Source of the DNA: Ureibacillus terrenus
GTDB lineage: Bacteria > Bacillota > Bacilli > Bacillales_A > Planococcaceae
DNA: 64,000 bases
Assembly (NCBI RefSeq): GCF_006569205.1
Contig: NZ_VIGD01000009.1
Span: 57,601 to 121,600 of the forward strand
Direction: 5' to 3'
Shown here one piece after another: positions 8,378 through 17,241 of this stretch. The notes under the pieces were generated by a model that saw only the letters and a list, made by a program, of their open reading frames with translations, had not been told where the DNA came from and did not search any database. The position numbers and the translations under genes are program-made. How positions within the stretch are numbered: position 1 is the stretch's first letter; each line of letters starts with the position of its first letter.

Positions 8378-9670
8378 TTATTGTTCCGGTACTACTTCCA
8401 ACTCCTGGTTGGCGACTTGCAGTGCTCTTTCCTTTTCTTTCGCATCTGCCGTAATTTTCATCTTTCTAGTAGCCAATAAGACCACAGCGGTAAATACATA
8501 AAGCGTTACAATCACGAGCACCCCTGTATTAAACCCTGAACGGATATTTTCTCCCGCAAGTGTTACCAGCGCGCCGGTCACCCATGGCCCAATGACACCT
8601 GCCATACTTGAAATGGATAAGGACAAGCCCGAAACGGTTCCGACCAGGTTTTTCGGAATAATCATGGACTTAATGGCCGTATTGAGCGGCAGCAAAGTAG
8701 TATTCATGACTAGTCCAATTCCAAGGAAAACGCAGGCCAAAACCGGCGATGTAACGAATGTTGTGGCGGCGTAGGCAACCGCGCCGACAATCAATACCGT
8801 TACTAATACGCGATCATAGGACTTGATCAGGCTTTTATTCTTTTTAAATAATATATCGGTAAATCTTCCAAGAAGTATTGCGAAACACGCTCCCGTAATC
8901 CCCATTCCGGCATACACGACACTCATCGTGGATGGTTCAAGTCCGACAATTTTTGTCAAATATGTCGGCGCCCATGTAAGCACCCAAGTGGTAATCCACA
9001 TTGAAACAAATCCTACGCAAAGGATTGACAATACATATGGATTGAAGAAAACTTTGAGAACTTTGCTGAATGGAACTTCCTGATTGGAAGCCAGGGATTT
9101 CACTTCTTCGACAATCGGCTCCTTCGGTTCTTTTCTGATAAAGAAGAAGGCTGTTGCCCAAATCAAACTCGCCAAACCTAAAAGAGCAAAAGTATGCTGC
9201 CATCCTAGACCGGTAATGGCCAAGACGATTAATGGAGCGGCAACATACGTGCCAACCGTCGTGCCGGATGTCATAATCGCAGTTGCGGCCCCGCGCTGCA
9301 AGCTGGCAAACCAGCGAGCAAGGTGCATGATACATACCCCGTAGGTCCCTCCTTCGAAGAAACCTAAAACGGCGCGCAAAATCGCCAATTGGGCCAACGA
9401 TTCTACAAAGTAGGCAGGTATCATCGATAAAGTCCAGCCGATAGCTATAAAAATTAATAGATATTTTGAGTGAAAACGGTAAGTTAAACTGCCAATAATA
9501 ATGCTTCCAAACGCATATGCAAAAAAGAAAACACTTCCCACAAAACCAAACTGGTCATAGGAAAGATCAAGTTGTTTCATGATGGGATCTGCAGCGAGTC
9601 CCAATACAGATTTATCAGTATAATTCAATACTGAAATCAGAAATAGAAAACCTAAAATAATCCAACGCAT
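8378..9670 (-). CDS. MFS transporter, probable anion:cation symporter type
   Basis: 430-residue major facilitator with 12 predicted hydrophobic helices. The N-terminal NYTDKSVLGLAADPI and the loop RAVLGFFEGGTYGV are typical of the ACS (anion:cation symporter) group, which imports organic or aromatic acids. ATG 9670 is preceded by AAAGGGGGACC; the upstream ATG at 9709 lacks a site. It is convergent with the regulator and divergent from the lower-pathway operon, so it most likely imports the aromatic substrate, although the substrate is not readable. A near-perfect cre box lies about 50 bp upstream of the start codon. Confidence 0.85.
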   Translation of the reverse strand: MRWIILGFLFLISVLNYTDKSVLGLAADPIMKQLDLSYDQFGFVGSVFFFAYAFGSIIIGSLTYRFHSKYLLIFIAIGWTLSMIPAYFVESLAQLAILRAVLGFFEGGTYGVCIMHLARWFASLQRGAATAIMTSGTTVGTYVAAPLIVLAITGLGWQHTFALLGLASLIWATAFFFIRKEPKEPIVEEVKSLASNQEVPFSKVLKVFFNPYVLSILCVGFVSMWITTWVLTWAPTYLTKIVGLEPSTMSVVYAGMGITGACFAILLGRFTDILFKKNKSLIKSYDRVLVTVLIVGAVAYAATTFVTSPVLACVFLGIGLVMNTTLLPLNTAIKSMIIPKNLVGTVSGLSLSISSMAGVIGPWVTGALVTLAGENIRSGFNTGVLVIVTLYVFTAVVLLATRKMKITADAKEKERALQVANQELEVVPEQ

Positions 9671-9716
9671 GATAGAAGGTCCCCCTTTGCTTTTTTGATT
9701 TTCCCCCATCCCAAAT

Positions 9717-9731
9717 TTAAAACGCTTTCAA
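9717..9731. promoter_or_regulatory. Probable CcpA cre box
   Basis: On the minus strand the 15 bases TTGAAAGCGTTTTAA match 14 of 15 positions of the cre consensus WTGWAARCGYWWWCW. It lies 47-61 bp upstream of the MFS start codon, where bound CcpA-HPr(Ser-P) would block the transporter promoter. This suggests carbon catabolite repression of substrate uptake. Confidence 0.6.
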
Positions 9732-10131
9732 AAATATTATTGTTTTAATAGTTTTTGTTTTTGCATCACCCCCAACAAAAGTCCCATTTAAACCTGCAAA
9801 ACTCCAATAAAATGGGAATTTTTTGAAATATCGTGAATCCTTTGGAAAGAATTCTATGCAAAAAAAAAAAATTTTACAAGAACCAATATTTTTCAACCGT
9901 ACCTCACTCACGGACATCGAACATTCACAATTTCGTCACAAAAAATTCGGTCAATATTCAAAAAACCTTTGATAAATCTGAATTTTTTAAAAATAGAAAT
10001 CTCGAAAACCGCCGATTTTTTTTATGGTTTTTTTTATGGATTTTTTCTGAATTTTTAATAAAAAAATATAATGCTTTTTCTTCCGGACTTAAATTAATAT
10101 TTATTAAAAATTGACAAATGGAGGGATTGCA
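9732..10131. promoter_or_regulatory. AT-rich divergent promoter region of MFS gene and lower-pathway operon
   Basis: About 400 very AT-rich bases with long T and A runs. For the rightward operon TATAAT at 10067-10072 is a good -10 with no -35 match at 17-nt spacing, as expected of an activator-dependent promoter. AATTAATATTTATTAA at 10092-10107 resembles the palindrome at 6363-6378. A 93-codon open frame here has no ribosome binding site and low-complexity content, and is not called. Confidence 0.4.
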
Positions 10132-10605
10132 ATGGACGATCGTTTATTCAGAAACGCAATGGGAAAATTCGCCACAGGCGTCACAGTCCTTTTAACGCAT
10201 CATGAAGGCGAAACACATGGAATGACGGCAAACGGCTTTATGTCCGTTTCTTTAAATCCCAAGCTTGTCTTAATCTCGGTTGGCCACAATACAAAGTTCA
10301 TCAATAAAGTCTCACAATCAAAAAAATACACGGTCAACATTTTGGCGGAAGACCAGGAACATTATTCCCGCCACTTTGCCGGACAGCCGAATGCGGTTGT
10401 GGAATTCGAAGCGTTGGCTGAACAGCCGGTATTAAAAGGCGCCATTGCGCAAATCGCATGCGAAGTGGTGTCCGAGCATATTGAAGGCGACCACACACTG
10501 TTTGTCGGAAAAGTTGTGGATTTGCGATTTGAAGATAAAGATCCGCTTTTATTCTTTGGCGGAAAGTATCGCCAATTGGCGGAATTAAAATCAGTGGAAG
10601 CTTAA
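10132..10605 (+). CDS. NAD(P)H:flavin reductase component of the aromatic monooxygenase
   Basis: 157-residue FMN-binding split-barrel reductase of the HpaC/PheA2 type. It reduces FAD or FMN with NADH and passes it by diffusion to the oxygenase. Family motifs are GKFATGVTVLLT, MTANGFMSVSLNP and the C-terminal DHTLFVGKVVDL. ATG 10132 follows GGAGGG by 6 bases; the earlier TTG-like frame lacks a site. It opens the rightward operon while its oxygenase partner (4208-5377) is in the leftward operon, so the two halves of one enzyme are made from different promoters. Confidence 0.9.
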   Translation: MDDRLFRNAMGKFATGVTVLLTHHEGETHGMTANGFMSVSLNPKLVLISVGHNTKFINKVSQSKKYTVNILAEDQEHYSRHFAGQPNAVVEFEALAEQPVLKGAIAQIACEVVSEHIEGDHTLFVGKVVDLRFEDKDPLLFFGGKYRQLAELKSVEA

Positions 10606-10620
10606 GAAGGAGAGTCGCCC

Positions 10621-11415
10621 ATGGATATTCAATTGATTGCGGAACAGCTGCTCAAGGCGGAACGGACAAAACAGCCGATCCCTCCGTTGACCGGCGCCTA
10701 CAAGGAGTTGAACGGACAAGACGCTTACGCCATCCAATTGGCGCTCATTCAAAAGAAAGTCCGGGAGGGGGCCCGCATCAAAGGGCTGAAAATCGGCCTA
10801 ACAAGCAAAGCGATACAGGAAATGCTGAATGTCTATACACCCGACTACGGGTTTATATTGGATACCATGATTTACGATGAAAATCAGCCTTTGCCTGCGC
10901 ACCCTTTCATCCAACCAAAAATCGAATTTGAGATTGCCTTTGTTTTTAAGAAAAAATTGCAGGGGCCGGATGTGACTGTCCAGGATGTCATCGATGCGAC
11001 GGATTATGTCGTTCCGTCGGCAGAAATTATCGACAGCCGCATCGCCAATTGGGAAATAAGATTCGAGGATACGGTCGCGGATAACGGCTCATCTGCCGGC
11101 GCCATTCTCGGAAAAAAACGTACCTCTCTTGAAGACATTGAAGATATTTCGAATATCGAAATGACCGTTTGGAAAAACGGCGAAATCCTTGATCAGGCTT
11201 CAAGCTCTGCCGTTTTGGGAAATCCATTGAATGCTGTTGTCTGGCTTGCAAACGAAGTCGGGAGGTACGGAATTTCCATCGAACCTGGAATGTTTGTCTT
11301 ATCCGGTTCATTGTCGAAAGCGGTGACGTTTGAACAGGGCGATGAATTTGTCGCGGATTTCGGCCCCCTTGGAGACGTAAAGGTCAACATCATGCAGAAA
11401 GTGGTGAATCGATGA
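10621..11415 (+). CDS. 2-hydroxypenta-2,4-dienoate hydratase (2-keto-4-pentenoate hydratase)
   Basis: Adds water to 2-hydroxypenta-2,4-dienoate to make 4-hydroxy-2-oxovalerate. 264 residues of the fumarylacetoacetate-hydrolase-like MhpD/DmpE family, with [15 protein letters not shown] near the start, [14 protein letters not shown] giving the metal-binding Glu pair, and SAEIIDSRI with [10 protein letters not shown]. The homologous 4-oxalocrotonate decarboxylases have the same fold, but the island has only a hydrolase route, so hydratase is the better reading. Start ATG 10621 has AAGGAG upstream; the stop overlaps the next start (ATGA), so translation is coupled. Confidence 0.9.
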   Translation: MDIQLIAEQLLKAERTKQPIPPLTGAYKELNGQDAYAIQLALIQKKVREGARIKGLKIGLTSKAIQEMLNVYTPDYGFILDTMIYDENQPLPAHPFIQPKIEFEIAFVFKKKLQGPDVTVQDVIDATDYVVPSAEIIDSRIANWEIRFEDTVADNGSSAGAILGKKRTSLEDIEDISNIEMTVWKNGEILDQASSSAVLGNPLNAVVWLANEVGRYGISIEPGMFVLSGSLSKAVTFEQGDEFVADFGPLGDVKVNIMQKVVNR

Positions 11416-12296
11416 AAAAATGTAAAGTTGGAATCATTGGATCCGGAAATATCGGAACAGACTTGATGTATAAAATCGAACGCAGCCCCTATTTGGAAAT
11501 GAGCGTCATGATCGGAATCGACCCGGACTCCGACGGGTTAAAGCGCGCTGCAAAACGCGGGTATAAAACCATTTCTAACGGAATTGACGGGTTGATGGAT
11601 CAATTGGATCTGGTGGATATCGTCTATGATGCGACGAGCGCTTACGCCCATAAACGCCATAGCGAACTGCTCACTGCCGCAAATAAGAAAGTGATCGATC
11701 TGACACCGGCGGCAATCGGCCCTTTTACTGTGCCGCCCGTCAATTTAAGGGAACATATCGATCAGCCCAATGTCAATATGGTGACATGCGGCGGCCAGGC
11801 AACCATTCCGATCATTCATGCCATTCATCGGGTTGTCCCGGTAGACTATGCCGAAATTGTGGCCACCATCGCCAGCAAAAGCGCGGGACCCGGCACGCGG
11901 GCAAACATCGATGAATTTACCAGAACGACTGCAAAAGCGATCGAAATGGTCGGTGGGGCAAAAAAAGGAAAAGCCATTATTATTTTAAATCCTGCAGAAC
12001 CGCCGATCATCATGCGGGATGCAATCCATGTTCTGGTGGAAGAACAGGGACATGAAGAAGCGATTTCGAAATCCATTCATGAAATGGTGGCAACCGTCCA
12101 AAAATACGTGCCGGGCTACCAATTAAAATCCGAACCGATTTTTGACGGCAACAAAGTATCGGTCTTCATTGAAGTAAACGGCGCTGCAGACTATTTGCCC
12201 GCTTATGCCGGAAACTTGGACATCATGACGGCGGCGGCGGTGCAAGTGGGCAATGAAATGGCTCTTCATTTGCAGCAAAAGGAGGGCGTCCTATGA
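11412..12296 (+). CDS. Acetaldehyde dehydrogenase (acylating)
   Basis: Oxidises acetaldehyde with NAD+ and CoA to acetyl-CoA, in a channelling complex with the aldolase encoded next. 294 residues of the DmpF/MhpF family: Rossmann motif GSGNIGTD at 11-18, catalytic Cys126 in [11 protein letters not shown], and [16 protein letters not shown] in the catalytic domain. It overlaps the hydratase and aldolase genes by ATGA-type junctions, which keeps the two complex subunits in fixed ratio. Confidence 0.95.
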   Translation: MKKCKVGIIGSGNIGTDLMYKIERSPYLEMSVMIGIDPDSDGLKRAAKRGYKTISNGIDGLMDQLDLVDIVYDATSAYAHKRHSELLTAANKKVIDLTPAAIGPFTVPPVNLREHIDQPNVNMVTCGGQATIPIIHAIHRVVPVDYAEIVATIASKSAGPGTRANIDEFTRTTAKAIEMVGGAKKGKAIIILNPAEPPIIMRDAIHVLVEEQGHEEAISKSIHEMVATVQKYVPGYQLKSEPIFDGNKVSVFIEVNGAADYLPAYAGNLDIMTAAAVQVGNEMALHLQQKEGVL

Positions 12297-13303
12297 AATT
12301 GAATGTTCTCGATGTAACTTTGCGGGATGGCAGCCATTCAGTCCGCCACTCATTTACGGTCGAACAAGTCCGTGCTGCCGCTAAAGGCCTGAACGCTTCG
12401 GGAGTCCCTTATTTTGAGGTGTCCCACGGAGACGGTTTGGGTGGCTCTTCCCTGCAATACGGACTTTCCAAGACGGATGAACTGAAACTCATTGAAGCGG
12501 CCGTATCCGAATGTACTACTTCCCAGGTTTCGGTCCTGCTCTTGCCGGGAATCGGAACGAAAGAAGATTTGCAAAGCGCGGCCAGCTTGGGGGTGAAAAT
12601 GGCCCGTATTGCGACCCATGTAACGGAAGCGGACATCGGGGCGCAACATATCGAATTGGCCCGTTCCTTGGGCCTGAAAACGGTCGGGTTTTTAATGATG
12701 AGCCATATGGCGCCCGTCGAAAAAATAGTGGAGCAGGCCAAGCTGTTTGAAAGCTACGGCGCAGAAATCGTTTATGTCACGGATTCCGCAGGAGCCATGT
12801 TGCCAAAAGATGTCACGGAAAGAATCTCCGCCCTGAGGCAGGCCTTGCAATGCGAAATCGGCTTCCATGCGCATAACAACCTGTCAATGGCATTGGCCAA
12901 CACCATTGCGGCGATTAAAGCCGGCGCCACTTACGTGGATGGAAGCATGCGGGCCTTGGGAGCAGGGGCAGGCAACACGCAAACGGAAGTCATGGCGGCT
13001 GTGTTGGAACGCCTCGGTTACGAAACAGGAATCGACTTGTATAATTTGATCGATACGGCAAATGACGTAATCGCCCCGCTCATGCAACAGCCGCAGGAAA
13101 TTACAGGAAGCAGCTTAATCCTCGGTTATGCGGGGGTATACTCAAGCTTTTTATTGCACGCCCAAAATGCCGCGGAACAATTCGGCATCGATGAGCGGGA
13201 CATTTTAATGAAAGTCGGGGAAATGAAAGCTGTCGGCGGACAAGAAGATTTAATCTATGAAGTGGCTCAAAATTTGGCATCTAAAAGAGAGGTGGTGCCA
13301 TGA
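12293..13303 (+). CDS. 4-hydroxy-2-oxovalerate aldolase
   Basis: Mn2+-dependent class II aldolase that splits 4-hydroxy-2-oxovalerate into pyruvate and acetaldehyde and passes the aldehyde to the dehydrogenase. 336 residues of the DmpG/MhpE family: [13 protein letters not shown] at the N-terminus carries the metal Asp and catalytic Arg/His, and the metal histidines lie in [14 protein letters not shown]. The C-terminal communication domain ([18 protein letters not shown]) is full length. It overlaps its upstream neighbour, and its stop overlaps the start of the FAD-synthetase-like gene. Confidence 0.95.
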   Translation: MKLNVLDVTLRDGSHSVRHSFTVEQVRAAAKGLNASGVPYFEVSHGDGLGGSSLQYGLSKTDELKLIEAAVSECTTSQVSVLLLPGIGTKEDLQSAASLGVKMARIATHVTEADIGAQHIELARSLGLKTVGFLMMSHMAPVEKIVEQAKLFESYGAEIVYVTDSAGAMLPKDVTERISALRQALQCEIGFHAHNNLSMALANTIAAIKAGATYVDGSMRALGAGAGNTQTEVMAAVLERLGYETGIDLYNLIDTANDVIAPLMQQPQEITGSSLILGYAGVYSSFLLHAQNAAEQFGIDERDILMKVGEMKAVGGQEDLIYEVAQNLASKREVVP

Positions 13304-14091
13304 AAGTAGTCCATATCCATCACGGCAATTTGCAGGAAATTGCGGAGACCGCCCCAAAGGCGGCCATGGCCCTCGGTTATTTTGACGGCATCCATTTAGG
13401 GCACCAAAAGGTGATACAATGCGCCAAAAAGAAGGCGGACGAAAAAGGATTATTGACGGCTGTCCTTTCTTTTTCGCAGCACCCGAAAAGCGTGCTCTTT
13501 TCGGAAGATGTCATGTATCTGGAGCCGGTTGAGCAAAAAATTGAGAAATTAAAAAGGCTTGGTGTGGATATTTTTTACCTGGCAGATTTTACAAAAGAGT
13601 TGGCAAGATTGATGCCCGATGAATTCTTGGAGAAATATATTGTCGCATTGAATGCAAAGGAAATCGTGTGCGGCTTCGATTATACCTATGGGGCAAAAGC
13701 GATGGGCAATGTGAAAACATTGGAGGATTTTACGGCAAAGAAAAATATCGGATTGACAGTGGTCAATGAGCTGAAATGGAAAAACGAGAAAATCAGTTCC
13801 ACTTTGATACGGCAACATCTCAAAGAACGAAAAATAAGGGAGATTCAATACTTGCTCGGAGATTTTTATAAAATCAAGTATTGCCAAAAAGACGGCGTAC
13901 TTCCCTATTATACTTTGCCGGATGTCGGCACTTACAAAGTATTGATCGAAGACCGCATTGAATGTTTGGCGACCGTAAAATGCAAAAAATATATACAAAT
14001 CCATTATGAAACGACTAAATTGCCAAGTTTGCTTACGATAAAATGGCTTGACAGTTATGATCGATTTGAAAGCATCCCCAGCAATTTTTAG
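13300..14091 (+). CDS. RibF/FAD-synthetase-like nucleotidyltransferase lacking a flavokinase domain
   Basis: 263 residues. The N-terminal ~185 match the FMN adenylyltransferase domain of RibF: GYFDGIHLGHQKVI at 27-40, FSQHPKSVL, CGFDYTYGAKAMGN and the SSTLIR motif. The remaining ~75 residues do not show the flavokinase signature (GDxRGRxxGFPTAN), although LLGDFYKI marks where that domain usually begins. It would therefore make FAD from FMN but not phosphorylate riboflavin. Last gene of the operon, coupled by ATGA to the aldolase gene. In an operon for a reduced-flavin monooxygenase it plausibly enlarges the FAD supply; that role is inference. Confidence 0.82.
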   Translation: MKVVHIHHGNLQEIAETAPKAAMALGYFDGIHLGHQKVIQCAKKKADEKGLLTAVLSFSQHPKSVLFSEDVMYLEPVEQKIEKLKRLGVDIFYLADFTKELARLMPDEFLEKYIVALNAKEIVCGFDYTYGAKAMGNVKTLEDFTAKKNIGLTVVNELKWKNEKISSTLIRQHLKERKIREIQYLLGDFYKIKYCQKDGVLPYYTLPDVGTYKVLIEDRIECLATVKCKKYIQIHYETTKLPSLLTIKWLDSYDRFESIPSNF

Positions 14092-14114
14092 TCGGTTTCT
14101 GACCGAAACACAAT

Positions 14115-14196
14115 CAAAGCTGACCCAATCTCCGAGTCAGCTTTTCGCAAAAATTAATCTTTTCCTATTATATATAATGTTCCAAAGCTTTTTTAT
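14115..14196. repeat. Right copy of the sequence bracketing the island, including the operon terminator
   Basis: Contains the operon terminator AAAGCTGACCC...GTCAGCTTTT (14116-14145) and the 20-mer ATGTTCCAAAGCTTTTTTAT (14177-14196), both shared with 1835-1901 in the same order and orientation. Confidence 0.6.
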
Positions 14197-14299
14197 GGAA
14201 GCCTTTGCAACTTCCAGTCACAAAAGAAGCAAAACGGACTTGAAACAGTTTTTGCTTCTTCATCTTCCCCCAAAAGCGGTTTTTCCGCCGGTTTCTGAT

Positions 14300-15733
14300 T
14301 CACATTCCCCTTATACTTTTTTTGGACGTACCATCATCATTCGCTGCTCTCATCTGCGGCGATTTTTTCTTTGGAGAATTTGAGATTAACTTTCTCCATC
14401 TATTAAGGATGTTTTTCAATTCCTTTTCAACCTCATTATTCGGCTTGTTAAACTCCCCCAGCTCCTGGTTGCTTTTATCTCTCACAGTGATTACAGCAAT
14501 TAAAGAAATGATTGCCGTCAAAATGATATATAATGCAACGGGAACATAAGAGTTATTAAACTGAACCAATAACCATGTTGCGATCAATGGAGCCGTTCCT
14601 CCCGCAACAGCCGCGCCGATTTGATATCCCAACGAAACTCCTGTATATCGGACCCTTGCATCGAAAATTTCGGAAAACATCGTCCCCAGCACTGCCGTAA
14701 TCGGAGACCAGATAACCCCTAATCCCAATACTGTAGCAATGAGAAGTGTTATGAACGTTCTTTGCTCCAGCAGCCAAAAATACGGAAAGGCAAATAATAT
14801 AATCCCGTTTACTCCGGAAATATAAACATTCTTTCTGCCGATTTTATCGGATAATCTGCCCATAATCGGCATCAATAGGGTTGTTACGATGGTGGCAATC
14901 ATTATGGAAATCAGCACTTGCGAACTTGTGAAGCCTAAATGATTCGTCCCATAGGAAACAATAAAAGTGGAAAAAATATAAAACGGCGCCGTTTCGACAA
15001 CTTTTCCTCCAACCGCAATGATGACTTCCTTCCATTGATTTCTAAAGATTTCCACAAAAGGCAGTTTGGAAATTTCCCCGGCTTCCCGCATTTTTATAAA
15101 AGACGGGGTCTCATCCAATCCTTTGCGGATCCAAAGTCCAAAAATGACCAACAACACACTTAAAATAAAAGGTATGCGCCATCCCCAAGCGATAAAACTT
15201 TCAGGAGACACAACGGCTGTGATGAAAGACAACGCACCTGACCCCAAAAACAGTCCGATTGTGACACCCATTTGCGGAAAAGCCCCATAAAATCCCCTTT
15301 TTTCTTTTGGAGCATATTCTACGGCAAGCAGGACAGCCCCTCCCCACTCGCCTCCGATTCCAAGCCCTTGCACCAATCGCAAAATAATTAAAATAATCGG
15401 TGCCGCCACCCCAATGGCTTGATATGTAGGCAAAAGCCCCATCAATACCGTTGCAATTCCCATGATGGACAATGTTAAGACAAGCGTCCGTTTTCTCCCG
15501 ATTTTATCGCCTATATATCCAAAAATGATGCCTCCAAATGGCCGAATGATAAATGCAAGCGCAAGGGAAGCGTATGACAGCAATAATCCGACCGTCGGAT
15601 CATCCGCTACGAAGAATACCTTATAAAATACAAGCCCTGCCACCGTGCCGTACAGGAAGTAATCGAACCATTCAATCGAACTGCCTACCAAACTGGCGAT
15701 CCAAACTTTCCTCATGACATTTTTGTCATTCAT
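14300..15733 (-). CDS. MHS-family (metabolite:H+ symporter) MFS transporter
   Basis: 477-residue, 12-helix major facilitator. The N-terminal SSIEWFDYFLYGTVAGLVF, the RPFGGIIFGYIGDKIGRK loop and RLVQGLGIGGEWGGAV are hallmarks of the metabolite:H+ symporter group (ProP, ShiA and PcaT-like aromatic carriers). The hydrophilic tail beyond the last helix (about 50 residues, basic and serine-rich) is longer than usual. ATG 15733 is preceded by GGAGGG. It lies just outside the right bracket of the island and may belong to it functionally as a second carrier, but nothing fixes its substrate. Confidence 0.85.
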   Translation of the reverse strand: MNDKNVMRKVWIASLVGSSIEWFDYFLYGTVAGLVFYKVFFVADDPTVGLLLSYASLALAFIIRPFGGIIFGYIGDKIGRKRTLVLTLSIMGIATVLMGLLPTYQAIGVAAPIILIILRLVQGLGIGGEWGGAVLLAVEYAPKEKRGFYGAFPQMGVTIGLFLGSGALSFITAVVSPESFIAWGWRIPFILSVLLVIFGLWIRKGLDETPSFIKMREAGEISKLPFVEIFRNQWKEVIIAVGGKVVETAPFYIFSTFIVSYGTNHLGFTSSQVLISIMIATIVTTLLMPIMGRLSDKIGRKNVYISGVNGIILFAFPYFWLLEQRTFITLLIATVLGLGVIWSPITAVLGTMFSEIFDARVRYTGVSLGYQIGAAVAGGTAPLIATWLLVQFNNSYVPVALYIILTAIISLIAVITVRDKSNQELGEFNKPNNEVEKELKNILNRWRKLISNSPKKKSPQMRAANDDGTSKKSIRGM

Positions 15734-16041
15734 TTGGAACCCTCCATAAGCAAAAGTATTAATAATACTTATGCTGAAAAAACGGATATATTCGGCAGGT
15801 TCAAAGGATTTGCCATCTCATCATTTCCTTAATATTTACCGGGATCATTCTAATCAAATGATGGATTTGCAAAGAGGGAAACAAAGCGGCATTAAGGAGA
15901 ATAATAATTTTTTTGCTATCGGTTAATAAAAAAAAACATAGCATTTCCGAACAGATTTTCTTTTCTAATGACATCAAAAGCGGCTTGGGCTCTCAATTCA
16001 AGAGAGCGCAAGCCGCTTATATTCAAAAAAGCTTGTTCAAA
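15734..16041. other. Intergenic region with the ecsB terminator
   Basis: About 300 bases. At 15979-16017 the stem AGCGGCTTG...CAAGCCGCT, extended by CTCTC/GAGAG, follows the ecsB stop on the minus strand with a short T stretch and probably terminates ecsAB. AAGTATTAATAATACTT (about 15756-15772) is a palindrome just upstream of the MHS transporter gene, in promoter position; its factor is unknown. Confidence 0.6.
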
Positions 16042-17241
16042 TTATAAATGAACAACCGGATCCTTCGACAAACGGAATGTCAATTCGCTTACCCCGGCCA
16101 CGATGACGGCCGGAACGAAGAACAGCGGTTGTCCAATGGCGCAAAGCGCCACAATGATTGCTTGAATCGCCATAAAGATGCGCAGCAGCTTCTGAACCGC
16201 CTGTTTGCGTTGATTTTCTTTTATCGGAAATAGCATGTCCATCCGAAAATCCGATGAGGATAATAAAGCGTATTTCAACTGGATTGTCGTCGCAAAGCTC
16301 AACGCTCCCGCCACAATCCACAGAACAACCGGAATATCAATCGTCAGCGCAATAATCGCTGAAATCAATGTCAGGCGCACCCACAAATAAAAATGGTCAT
16401 TGGTTCTCGCAAAAGTTCTGAACACCAAATAACTTTGCGTATTTTCCTTTTTATTAGGAACCAATTTATAAATGCCGTCCAGCCAGGCTCTCCGCTTGAT
16501 CGCCCCCCGGATGTGGGGCACATCGGTAAAGTAGTTGGCGAACCGATAAAACGCCATCATGCGGTTTTGTTCCAGCTTGACCAAATGCTCGTAAGGAATC
16601 GGCTGGGCTTTTGCCCGCTTGCTCAACGATTGGTCATACACCATCAGAAGTAATAAAAAGATGAAAGCCCACCAAAATTGGTCGGATAATATGGACTGGA
16701 CCGCCAGTATGGATACCGCCATCCGCGCAATGCGGTCGTACACCACATAATTCCCGCGATTGGCAAAGCGGTAATGGAATTCCGCCTGGACATGAATATA
16801 TTTTAAAACGACAATAAATAACAGCCCCAGCCAAATTCTGAGGGTTGATAAATCAGTGACCGCGTTTAATAAAGGAATCGCAACAATGTAAAGGATCGCG
16901 GGCAGAAACAATTGGGACCAAAACGTCCAATTCAGCGCCTTTTTAAAATAAATGTGCATTTTCTTTTCCAAAGGCAATAAATACACCTGATCCGGCTCTC
17001 TGAGCAATGTCACCGGACGGGAAAAAGCGGCAACGATGCCCGCCACTAGCCCGACGAGCCATTCTGCCGGAAAATCCTTGTGCACCACTTGCAGCCATTC
17101 GCTGTATTGATATGCAAGCGCCCCGATCGCAAACACCAATACAATCGCCAAATGCCCGGTAAAGACATAACGCATATATTTTTGAACTTCCAAAAGATAA
17201 TGTTCAAACCGCTTTGACCAAACATCCGCCATATTATTCAT
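16042..17241 (-). CDS. ecsB: ABC transporter permease EcsB
   Basis: 399-residue polytopic membrane protein of the EcsB family, partner of the EcsA ATPase. In B. subtilis and Staphylococcus aureus the Ecs transporter affects secretion, regulated intramembrane proteolysis and competence, and peptide pheromone export has been reported for Ecs homologues. Several hydrophobic helices are visible (about 30-50, 105-130, 140-160, 185-210, 290-330, 355-390). Its start overlaps the end of ecsA by 8 bases, so translation is coupled. The B. subtilis ecsC gene is missing. Confidence 0.92.
   Translation of the reverse strand: MNNMADVWSKRFEHYLLEVQKYMRYVFTGHLAIVLVFAIGALAYQYSEWLQVVHKDFPAEWLVGLVAGIVAAFSRPVTLLREPDQVYLLPLEKKMHIYFKKALNWTFWSQLFLPAILYIVAIPLLNAVTDLSTLRIWLGLLFIVVLKYIHVQAEFHYRFANRGNYVVYDRIARMAVSILAVQSILSDQFWWAFIFLLLLMVYDQSLSKRAKAQPIPYEHLVKLEQNRMMAFYRFANYFTDVPHIRGAIKRRAWLDGIYKLVPNKKENTQSYLVFRTFARTNDHFYLWVRLTLISAIIALTIDIPVVLWIVAGALSFATTIQLKYALLSSSDFRMDMLFPIKENQRKQAVQKLLRIFMAIQAIIVALCAIGQPLFFVPAVIVAGVSELTFRLSKDPVVHL

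Noticed and set aside
9833..10114. 93-codon open frame before the flavin reductase gene
   Set aside because: Extremely AT-rich low-complexity product, no ribosome binding site, and it covers the predicted promoter.
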